This document shows, piece after piece, positions 47,634 to 58,186 of a stretch of DNA of 64,000 nucleotides. Both the position numbers and the translations under genes were made by a program. The number at the start of each line of letters is the position of its first letter. The stretch's first letter is position 1. The notes beneath the pieces were generated by a model. It was not told the DNA's origin and made no database searches. It saw only the letters and a program-made list of their open reading frames with translations. The stretch lies in contig JAVHNS010000013.1 of the NCBI GenBank assembly GCA_036872755.1, positions 992,001 to 1,056,000 on the forward strand, in the 5' to 3' direction. The stretch is from Orbilia blumenaviensis. Taxonomy: Eukaryota; Ascomycota; Orbiliomycetes; Orbiliales; Orbiliaceae.

Positions 47634-48161
47634 ATGAAGTTCTCGACAATTTTCGTCCTCCCTCTTCTCCTCATTGGAGCCTCGGCTCTTGAGTCTGCCG
47701 CACCGTCAGATACGAATGCAGAAGTTGCTCGATGTATGCATATGCTATCTAACCCCCATCCCATTTCTTATCATATGGATCTAATCTAGGGGATATTAGT
47801 CAACCACCACCAAGGAGTCAGAGCCGCATCGTCCTATGCACCCACTCGCGGTATCCATCGTCGTTCTAAACACACCCGCCGAGCTGCAACAAAGGAAGCA
47901 AAACGCCAAAACACACCTTCAGCAGATCAGATCAGAGCTGCGATTCTATCCCTCCCTGCTGTGCGACAGTTGCCGGCTGATACTCAAAAATTCCTGAATA
48001 CTGTCCCGCCAGAGGTGTGGGCAGCTTTACCTAGATTAACTCCTGATCAGTTCACCGTTGCCTTGGGTCAGCTTGAAAAGGGTCAATTACCCAATATTGC
48101 AGGTGCTAAGGGGACAACACCAGCCTCTGGCGAACCGAAAACCCCAGGAACCCAGGCTTAA
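47634..48161 (+). CDS. Small secreted protein with dibasic processing sites (2 exons, 153 aa)
   Basis: Exons 47634-47733 and 47800-48161 are joined by a 66-bp intron (GTATGC donor, TTAG acceptor, phase 1; CTAAT-like branch site about 15 nt before the acceptor). The signal peptide is MKFSTIFVLPLLLIGASA. A basic segment follows with dibasic motifs HRR, TRR and AKR, which look like Kex2-type cleavage sites. The C-terminal 90 residues are probably helical, without cysteines (SADQIRAAILSLPAVRQLP, PPEVWAALPRLTPDQFTVAL), and end in a Gly/Thr/Pro tail. I know no family for it. A secreted pro-protein whose C-terminal domain is released by Kex2 is inference from the layout. Confidence 0.74.
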
Positions 48162-50361
48162 GACAAGAAAGCGCAATCCTGGATAACGAGTAGATCCCCC
48201 CGCTTCTCATATAGATATTATATCACTGTCGCGAATTTTGGGTATTTGAGCCACCATAATCAGCTTGTGTTTCTTCGTCTTGCCTGGTGGGGGTTTCCTA
48301 TGCCAATAATAATATGTATTATATAAATCCCGTTTAATATTGCTTTCAAACTTGCAGGTCCTTGCAATTACTTTTTATTTCTGAATGAATTTGTCGACAT
48401 TATCTTTAATGCATTTATGAGCTTAGGTCCTAAGTTAAAAACGCTTGTCCCTTTGCACCTAATCAAACTATGTTTGAACGCTCGCTATCTTGGTAATGAA
48501 AAGTCAACGCCTTCGTATAGTGGATATTATACAGTAGTAATATATAAAATGGTGGTTATCGTTTGCTGTTCGGATATACATGTACCCAAAGGTCGTGTAT
48601 AATTTTTCATCGGTCTTCAGCCCAAGTAACAGTCAATTCCCTTTTTTTGACGGCATTAACCAGGTGCGTAGGGCCAAGAATCTAGAATGTTTGCGGAGCT
48701 AGAATAGGCGGCATTGGCATTGAGCGGCCGATTTGAAGATCATTGTGGTTCCCACTTGAGCTCTTTTAAATTGGTATGTCCTTGTACTAGTATAAGGTCG
48801 ATATTACTTAAAACGGCGAACAAGGGCAAGATTATTCAAGCCCTCCAGTACTTAACTAGGTATAGAAGCTTATCTATGTATACTGGGACAAAACCATCTA
48901 TCATATCACCGGATATACTAGCTCATCTATAATTTTACGCTACGAGACCGACCAAGGAGAAGAAGATCTACTATTCGGGATTAGTTGAAATCTAGATCAG
49001 ACGGTAACAACCATCATGCATCATGATAGAAACTTCCGCTCGCTTTTCCTATTTAGTTTGCAATGGCAGGTATTCACGTACGTGTGAGCCCAGCATGTGC
49101 ATATATGCGCATGGATCCTTCCTCTAGCTTGATATATAACATTACATCCGAGGCTTGAGATATTCAGTCCCGAGCTGAAATGCAGGGCGTGCGGTCTGGC
49201 CTCATTATAAACTTTAAAAACGAAAAAAAATTAAACTAAATGCACATACCGTTTAGCTGTCTGGCTGGTGGCAAGTTAGTGGCGGGCCGATAGTTGAGCA
49301 TAACTATGAAAAATTAACACACTTATGCTTCGCTTAAGTTGTAATATATATATTGCACGGGCTTGTGTCATATATCCTTTTGACACATTTTGGCCACCAT
49401 AGCTGTGCATTTACCTTACTTTTTGTCATTTTCGTCCGCCATACCAATTGGCCCTCATATATTTCTGTATTCCGTCGGTATATATGTCCCTCGAGATCTA
49501 GAGATCATGCGGCATTGACGCCCTTAACCGTCTGTAGCTCCAATATAATGCATAACGTAGCTACTGAAGTCCTTACTTACCTAATTGGCTTTCTTTTCCT
49601 CGGGGAGCGGCTTCTGGCCGGCAATGTTATTCCAACAGGATCTAAATCGCGAGACCCGCATATCTGAGGTATCATATATTAGGTAGTCTGCAATTGATTT
49701 GAAATTGAAGAATCTCAATTCGTTACTCTCCAAGTATCCCCTGCCGGAAACTTCCACACATGTCACACAGTTTGCTGCCATCAAAAGCTTGACCAATGGG
49801 GCCCCAGCAGTGACCGCATTTCCATCAACCAACATGGGAAGGCAGCCCACCAAAAAAATTCCAACGTATACAACCCAATTCGAAGCGGCCCCGACGTATG
49901 GTTCGAGACAATCCAGCTTTTAAACACCAACAGGAGAAACTCGTTTTCCGAGCGGGCCAAAAAGCAGAAGAAAAAGTAATTTCGGTTCATGAGCCGACAG
50001 CAACTTGCTCTTTGCTCGCCGGAGCATGGTGCAGAAGCCACAATCCTTCAGCTTCAACGCCCTCAATACCCTAAGACTGCAAGATGACAAGACTTGGGGC
50101 CATAGCCTTGCATTCAACGCTTCGCTGTCGTTGAAAATCTCAGAGACACCATCCGCACATAGTTCAGAATAGCTGATATCGTAATCAGGACCGGAAAATC
50201 TGGGGGAACAGACTCGTATAAAAGGGGGTTGACTTTCCTTTCCATCGTGTTCGAAATCATCTCCTACCCATCCAAGCTTCCCGTGGGCTATTTTCATAGT
50301 TTGTTTGATTAACCAGCAACTCTCGTTTTTACGGGTTCAAGTTCAAGTCAATTTTTGCAAG
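48162..50361. other. Intergenic, no gene seen
   Basis: A/T-rich 2.2-kb spacer. Frames at 49699-49923 and 49920-50297 lack coding character. The right end holds the promoter of the Thr/Val-rich secreted protein. Confidence 0.55.
50217..50223 (+). promoter_or_regulatory. TATA box of the Thr/Val-rich secreted protein gene
   Basis: TATAAAA followed by GGGG lies 145 bp before the start codon at 50362. Confidence 0.6.
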
Positions 50362-51600
50362 ATGCGGTCTTTCGTTGCCCAACTTTTGTTCCTTAGCGGG
50401 GCCTCGCTCGTTTCCTCGGCGCCAAACCCGGTGCATATCCTCAAGGAACGGACAGGTAGCAACGGTTGCAATGCAGATAACCTCCTCCGTTTGTTGAGGA
50501 GCTCCGATAATATCGGAGAGGCTGTTGTTTTCTGTAGCACGTACTTGAACCTCCCGGGAACAACAGTCACTGTCGCTACTGTTACTCCAACCCTGTAAGA
50601 TAGCATACAATTCACTGTCATATAAATAGCCGCCAAAACTAACTAAGTATCCTTCAAATATAGTACTTTGAGCGAGACTACAACTGTCATAGTTGTTGAC
50701 GAGGCCGAAGAGACTCTCACCAAGACTATAACCGTCACCGACGTCGAGACTGCCATCCGCACAGCCACGGATTGTGCTACAATCACTAATACCGCTACCA
50801 AAGTGGACACCATTTACACCACTGTCACAAATCAAGTGGTAAAGCGGAATACTCGTGCCCCATTGACAAGCAGGGTCGCTACATACCCTCCGGACCGCAT
50901 CTCCAGCGCCTGTTCATGTCTCACAGTTCCATTGGAGATTATTCCTGTCACCTACACTGCCCCTACTCTCACAATTACCGTACCCGACTCCTTGACAACT
51001 GAAGTCACCCAAACCGTGACGAAAACTAGGGATGTTTTCAAGACCATAGTCGAGGTCACTGAGGCTATCACCACCGTCACCGAGTACAAGGAGGTTGATG
51101 TGACAACTACCCTCACCACGATCGCCACGGTTTACACAAATGCGCCTGAACCAGGGAAGTTCGTTCTTCGATCCAATGGTCCAGGTGTGTCTCAACACTA
51201 CCTAAAGGTCATCCCCCACGACAACTCGCAGTCCATCACTCATGCCATCTTCATCTCCGATAAAGCCCAAGCAACAGTTTGGTTCCTTGATTCACAGAAC
51301 CGTCTTTCCTACAGCAATGCTGGACAGAATGGCGCTGGATGGGTCTCTTATACTCTGGGCAGCAATGACCATAGGGAGATTCTCTGGGATGCGCCGGGTT
51401 CAGTCAATGGCAACATCTTGAAATGGATAAAGCATGCTAATGGTAATGTCGTCCCCAACGACGCTGTTCTTGATAAACTTCAAAGTTGTGTGTCAGTTGG
51501 GGCTGGCGCTGACGGCGCAAAGACACTTTTCATTGGTTCATTCATCGATAACAAGAACGATTGCAAATCTGTTGATTTGCACCCCGAGACCCCTCTCTAA
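50362..51600 (+). CDS. Secreted Thr/Val-rich adhesin-like protein (2 exons, 389 aa)
   Basis: Exons 50362-50594 and 50664-51600 are joined by a 69-bp intron (GTAAGA..ATAG, phase 2). The signal peptide is MRSFVAQLLFLSGASLVSS. A short Cys-containing head (NGCNADNLLRLLRS, AVVFCSTYL) resembles N-terminal modules of fungal secreted proteins. About 200 residues of alternating Thr/Val beta-type repeats follow (TVTVATVTPT, TKTITVTD, TEVTQTVTKT, VDVTTTLTTIATVYT), interrupted by SACSCL. A C-terminal globular beta-rich domain of about 130 residues (FVLRSNGPG, ATVWFLDSQNRLSY, GWVSYTLG) has two Cys that could pair. The layout fits a wall-associated or secreted adhesin; no GPI signal is visible. The repeat region is probably O-glycosylated. 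No enzyme motif is seen. Confidence 0.78.
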
Positions 51601-52731
51601 ACCCTGATTTTTCAAGATAGGGCCACCAATAAATGACTGCTATGTAGAAACTTAGGATAGGATTTATGCTGGGAAGGAGTTTATTGTGTAGTTCCTATTG
51701 GAGATAATGAGTATCATGGCTACTCTTAATTGTTTTTAAAGCCGGTAATGATTCTATCATCTACCAATAATGAAAAAAAAAAGAATTTTACACCTTTGAC
51801 AGAATTGAATCTCGCACTATGTGTGTAGTTCCAATACACAATTAAATTTTGCCCGGTGACGACACATCAAAATATGGCGCATTATCTGCATTATCTGTTT
51901 TGAGAATAATATGGTTAAGTGAGAAAGACGAGGTATAAGAGGGTGAAACTCATCTGTTAACTTCAACTTCTATTTGGTACTTCGTTAAACCAGCCCGGCA
52001 CACTGGTCAGAACACTACACATCGCGTATGAGTAGAGGTATGTTTTAGGCCGACTTGTACACCTAAGCCGCTGCGTGTGTATGGTTAGTATGTTTAAGCC
52101 CGACCAGCATATATGCCGGCCTATTTCATAGACTCGGCTTGGAATTTTGACCCGAACGTCGAAAGGGTGAATTCGACCCTCTTATATTCTAGTCTTTCAA
52201 GGTTTTCTGCATACAAAAGGCCCCACCCAAGCATCGTAATACCTACGTACGTAAGTTTTTATCTACTTTCCATAACTAGACAAGTTACGATGATCCCCTA
52301 CCGCATCTTGGCTGGGGGACTAGGGGTAACTCGTGGCTGATGTTTCGCATGGACACTAACACAATTAATTAATTATAAGACTTCGGGTGTTTTTGATCGG
52401 GAGCCGAGATGGATGCGGGTAATACCCATATCGCTTGCTCCTAATCGAAATTTCCTAGGGTTCCCAGAGGAGTTTCTTGGCTTCATAGCGCATGCGTTTA
52501 ATATAACCTAAATATTAGATTTAATTTTGGATGGGTTTACAACTCTGGGTTATTCAGTGCGGATCATAGTTGTGCAGCCATGCTATGACTGGATAAGATT
52601 AATATGTAGGTGCGTATATGAGTACACCAGATGGGAAAACAAGCTAAAGCGAAACAATAAGGCGAGCACGCAAATTGCAAAGAAAGTCGACGTTCATGCA
52701 AATGACAATCTTGTCGTGATGCATTCATTAC
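51601..52731. other. Intergenic, no gene seen
   Basis: A/T-rich 1.1-kb spacer between convergent genes. Nothing recognisable. Confidence 0.6.
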
Positions 52732-54371
52732 TCATAACTGTCGTCCCCATTCTACAGGGGTAACTTGAAACTCCGTCATACCACTACTTCCGCTTCTCGC
52801 GCTTCCTGATCCTTCATTATCCCGCGGTACGGCCAATGCTACCGGCTTTTGTATATCCAATTCAAGCACCTCCTTTAGGTTTAAGATTTTTCTTTCTGTC
52901 ACTACTGTTGTAGACTTATCCTGTCTATCCTCCGCTTTGTTCGGGTCCCGCATTTCCATTTCAATTCGTTCCGTAGGAGCCTCCCATCCCATGGATTCGG
53001 ATATAGAGGCATCCTCGAAAAATGATCCTGGCCCACTTTCGAGATCTACGTCATCGGGGCTCCGAATATTGCTGGAGGGGTCACGTGTGGGATCGGTCTC
53101 ACGGACATCCTCTGTCGAGTCGGATACAAGGTACTTTGCGCATTTGAATTTTGAGGCAAAAGTGCTTGCGGCAAAGACTTTCAAGGCCGGAGCACAGCAG
53201 CATAACATGCCAAGAATGACTTGAAAGAATATGAAGACCATGATAACTCCTGATGTATCTAAATTGGACAATGGGAGAGTTAAAAAAGATTTTTCCACCA
53301 AAAGTGGGGGCATAGGATAGTACCTACATGTGATATCCGAACTAATTTCTGCCTCATGCAGCTGACCGAACCGTAACCCTTCAACAATACATCCTCTATG
53401 CGCATCATAATAGTTAATAGCTTATTCAAGATACAGATAGATCCGGGGGTATACGGCCAAGATCAATGTCTTGATAGGGTTCTTACCCGCCACCCAATGC
53501 GAACATTACAATGCTCTGCAGCTTCTTCTTTCTTGTGATATTTAGGCGAACTACCAATACTGCCGGTAGCAAAAATATCGCAACATCGATCGCTAGTCCT
53601 ATCGCTACCAATGTATACCCAAAAGCCTTATGCATACAAGTATAAGACAATGTGTCGTAATCCCATGTCGTCCTGATCGGGTTGCATCTGAAAATTGATG
53701 AAAAGATGGCGACAAGAATGTGTACGAGGTTGAAGGGAAGGAATGCGGTTGCGAGTATATAGATAGACCAAGAGCAGGTATGTGCGAGACGCTGGATGAA
53801 GAGGAGGAGTGATGTTCGAATAGTGCCGACTGCGATGAATAGTGGGACTTGTATGGCATCTAACGTTTTAGGTACCACCATTAGTATACGTATTTAGTTG
53901 CAGGATTTTTGTACTGAAGGTCTATTACATATAGTCTGATTGTAAAGGCTTGAAGTTAGAAATATTTCCTATGTAATGGGCTGCGCCGGTAGTACTATAC
54001 CTTCATGGTCTTCTCTATATCTGCTTCGCTAATTCCACTCTCAGTATGTGACCCAAGACCATAAGTTGTTGCAACTATCAGAGCAATGGCTACGCCCATT
54101 GTGCAAATCTAAGATAACCGTTGTATTGTCAGTAATCCTCTTTCTATCAGAATCTACAATAACATAGATTCCAAACCGCGGAACAATCTGAACGCACATA
54201 TGCCGGTCCAATAACTAACCAATCCTCAAGAAATAATTTTTGATTCGCAAATTTGACTCGCGTGAACAGCCGGGCAGCGACCCCTCCCGTGCACAGCACT
54301 ATAGACACGATCGGTACTGCGACGAGACATACTACAAGATCTGTATCACCAACTATACTCGATTCTGCCAT
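52732..54371 (-). CDS. PTH11/rhodopsin-type seven-helix membrane protein with a 7-nt microexon (6 exons, 418 aa)
   Basis: Exons on the minus strand: 54371-54198, 54108-54001, 53935-53929 (7 nt), 53859-53487, 53395-53328 and 53258-52732. Introns are 89, 65, 69, 91 and 69 bp, all GT..AG. Seven hydrophobic segments follow the fungal rhodopsin-domain pattern: GGVAARLFTR with FLEDWLVIG after helix 1, ATTYGLGSHT after helix 2, KTIYAIQVPLF opening helix 3, RCNPIRTTWDY in the helix 4-5 loop, helix 5 with FLLPAVLVVRL, and SSDITYTSGV before helix 7. A 130-residue acidic, Ser-rich cytoplasmic tail follows. The family comprises plasma-membrane receptor-like proteins often linked to surface sensing; the ligand is unknown. 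The microexon is needed because exons 2 and 4 do not join in frame directly. Confidence 0.84.
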
Positions 54372-57300
54372 ACTAACGCCCTAAATTTCTTCTTTGGAAT
54401 TCAGTCGCTGTTTGGACCATTCCTGGAGGCACATCTGGAAAAAAAACTTTCATGCAAGTTGGAGTATCTCAGTCCTTCGAAGGGTTTGATGCGCGAGAGT
54501 CTTCGTTGAATTAGTATACGGTAAATATACTTTTCTGCGGCGTTCAGGAATTCCTTTATGGAGGCATAATGAAAACCCGGGGGAAGAAAATTGAGTAAGG
54601 ATGCTGGGTTTAATTTGATTTTGTTGTTTGGTAAAATATGGGGTTTTTGAGAGAATAGTAAATTTAGAACCAAAAAACCATGTGGGAATCATCATGAAGT
54701 TATAGGCGGGTCCATTCGTAACACAAGAAGCTCGGTAGGCTCAGGAGCTAGTCGGGTAGCGAGGGCTGGGGCTTTCCCACCCCGCAAACTGGCTACGGAT
54801 CCATGGGGATATGGGACTCATCGTCAAAGCACAAGAAACAAATCAAAACAGGGCGAGTTCAAAATGAGCTTTCAAGAGTTCATATCCTCGGTATTGTGGA
54901 AGTGATTGGCTCGCCGTACCACACAGACACACGCGACATCCGAGCGCAGACTAGATGGCGTTGCCTGGATTGGATGAAGGAACCGGATCCCCGAGTCCAT
55001 TCAGGTAAGGCGCCATTTGTTGATTTGGGCGGCTGCTTGTCTCGCATAGTCCGGTTGCGGATTGTTAAGAGATGAATAAGCCCGAGATTCTGATCACAAG
55101 AATGCTTGCGCTAGGCATCTGGATCGACCTTTCTACCTGAAGCAATTGTCCTGTTGCATCCTGATTACCGAGGTGTACATATATCTTCCAGAACCATGGA
55201 TCCGGATTTGTATTTTCCGCCACGTGTGTTGCATGTTGGTTTATTCGTGTCGAAAAGGCTCTAAGTTACTGCTGGTAGTATACCAAATTTAAGTCAAGGC
55301 GACTCGTTTCATATCTTCTGGATTCAAAGGATCCTATCCTATTCAATATTAAGTTCATTGTACTGGCTACATGCGCACATTTGGTAATGCAAACTATTAT
55401 GCCAAGGGTCTACCAATCTATGGATACGAGATACTCTAAAATTGGTTCCTAGATGAATGAGTGCCAAGCCTCTCACATTCACACTTATGCATCCCAAGCC
55501 TTTGCACGGTGAAGTCCGGGATCTCCCCCGCGAGATGAAGGATATCTCAAATTGCCAAGAGAATTTGTCAGCTGCTGTATCACAAAATATTTTGTCGATT
55601 TCATGAAAATATACTCGATCTCGCTTCGAAGCGCATGGTTCTCTGAAACACCACAGATTAGTGCTACAACCGCAACGACGCACGTTTTTGTTCAGAACGG
55701 ATCGGTAGCTAGAAGTTGTGTATGCAGATACACGTGGCCGAGAACGTCCAAATAAATAGAGAGAGGACTCAGTTTGACCCTGAGCGACTTAGGTGGCGAA
55801 TATTCAGCCCCAGCACATGCTTTTCATGCCGTAGTTCTGGTCGAGCAAAGGGGTGTTTTTTGCTTTATACGTTATAGCACTAATGTTGTTGAGATATCCA
55901 AAACTTTTTTGTGCTACATACCATACGGCTGCTCTAGTGTGCACGGATAGACGCCACATTGACTTCAATCTGTGTCCCGAGAATAGCGGGTTCGAGAGTT
56001 CAGCTCAGGCATCGCCTTGATCTGCACACGAGGCTGTAATAATACAGCTGTATTAACTCTTAGTTGGCACAACAGATACGAAGGTCGTTGATATTGGCGC
56101 TACCCTCTACGCATCGCAAAATCGAGAGGTCTCTTTTTGTACGATGCTGGGCGGTATTCTCTGGCTTCGATTGATCGGCGAAGGCTAGGGGTGAGCGTGG
56201 AAGGAAATATCGGCATAGTATGATATATTTACGTCAGACCAAACCACTTCTCTAATTTGGTGTATTGTGGTAAGGTAAGTGCACAAGGCAGCGGTCGAAA
56301 GAAGCGTAAAGACTACTCCGTTCATATTCGGTACTAAATTTTAGACCGGCGTGGTGCGAAACGAATTATTGGAGAGAATATATTCCTGATAAACCTGCAT
56401 CAGTCTTAATAAATCGATACACTGCACTTTTGTACTTCCTGAGAGCCTCAATAAAGTATATTAATTATAAGGGCAGGATTCAAGATGACTTCAAGTATTA
56501 CTATACTGCATGGGAGGAATCCTTATCCAAGGAGGGTCGTTATTTGTTTGTTTGATGCCGTGGGGCTAATAATTGCTACTAATAAACGTAGAATCGACCG
56601 GGTTTTAACACGAACTCTGATCACAGTAGATTACCAGTAATTATGAGGATTTGGGGATGTTTTATTTTATTACAGGTCAATGTGGGCCTACGGGAGCCGG
56701 AGATTTTCATGCGTAGAGGTTTATTCTCAAGTGATTAATATTGATATGGATGGTGGGAATCGACATTTCGCTAGCATCTTAGAATGTTGATCCCTCAGTA
56801 AGACAGACCGGAATCCGGAACTCGTTTTTATCCATGTCTTAATGGGACCAAAGGGTGACGGGTGCGGGCCGGTTCATTTTTTCTGAACCAACTATCGAAA
56901 TACGGACTAGCTCTATTACTTATACTAAAAGTTGCCTAGGCACTTGCTGCTTAAGTAGTTCGTATTCAAACTAGAACGGTTCGAGAACTCGAGTCTTTAA
57001 TCAAATAATCTTGATAGTGACAATCATACTAAGTCGAAAGCGTACATACTATTGGACATGGTGCCCCTCAGCTATTAAGTTTTATGGCACACGGTTATGA
57101 TCAACGGCGTCTAGGAACAAGACTAATTTTAACATATGCCAGCTTCAGGATCAAATTTCCGGTAAGCTGGCATCTATGCACTAGTAGCGTTGCTGGATCG
57201 AAGCTTTGTTGGATCCGCATCTGTTGTTTTGGTGTTGCTTATCACGTGATGATAACAGCCTCACCACGCCACACTATTTCTGTGGCGGAGCACTTGGGCG

Positions 57301-58021
57301 CCAAGATAACAGCGTCATCGAGTCCCGAAGTGGTGAGCTGAAACAATGGATGCTGAACTGGCGCAAGTTTTCTTGACCCTGCATCAGCTGCATGCCACCG
57401 TCGTCCTACATATATCGTACAGCTTTTTCTTCCGTTGACCACTATTACGTAGCTCCAATCGCCAGGCAGCCAGCTCAAACGGGCGTTCAAAAATTTTCGT
57501 GCGCGGTGTCGCCGTTTCGAGCTGGCGTGAACTGTGTCCATAAATGTAAGTTGGTTGTGGCTTCGAGTCGGCCTTCTCCTCTGAGATTGCCGTAGCTAAC
57601 TGTAAGCCTTGTGTGTGTGTGTTTTGTGACGACCAGATTAATTTCGAGCTTTTGACTTCTTGACTCCCCGTTTCTTTCTCTTTTCCATTCCGAATTGCAT
57701 AGCTTTTTATCTTCATTAAGCGCTGACATTCGATCAGCTTCGCCTTGGTTACCTATTGACTCTGCGTGGTCATACGCCCACATTGAGAGAAGATATAATC
57801 TCAATTGCAAGCGTATATTCAGCTCAGCCCGCGCTCAGATTCCAAATATATCACACCCAATTCAAAGTCTCACCAACCAAACAGATCTATATCAAGACCG
57901 AATTCAACCAGCTGAAACCAGCAAAGAAAAACCGCTCTCTTCATCCATTCCAATCTTGACATCCTAGATCCTTTTGCGGCCAGCCAACCACCAGTAATAA
58001 CACAACCTTCTACCGAGCTTC
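54372..58021. other. 3.6-kb intergenic region
   Basis: No gene recognised between the receptor and the gene starting at 58022. The last 250 bp (57770-58021) is rich in C and A (CAACCAACC-type stretches), like the 5' leader of a fungal mRNA. The frame at 57084-57341 shows no motifs. Confidence 0.55.
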
Positions 58022-58146
58022 ATGTCACTCTTCTGGAAAAGAAAGTCCGTCGCCCCATCGACGGATTCGACGGTCCCAATACTAGGTAAGCTGATAGGGG
58101 ATGGAGCTATGGATATCGTATCATTCACTATCACGATTGTCTTTGA

Positions 58147-58186
<40 letters not shown>

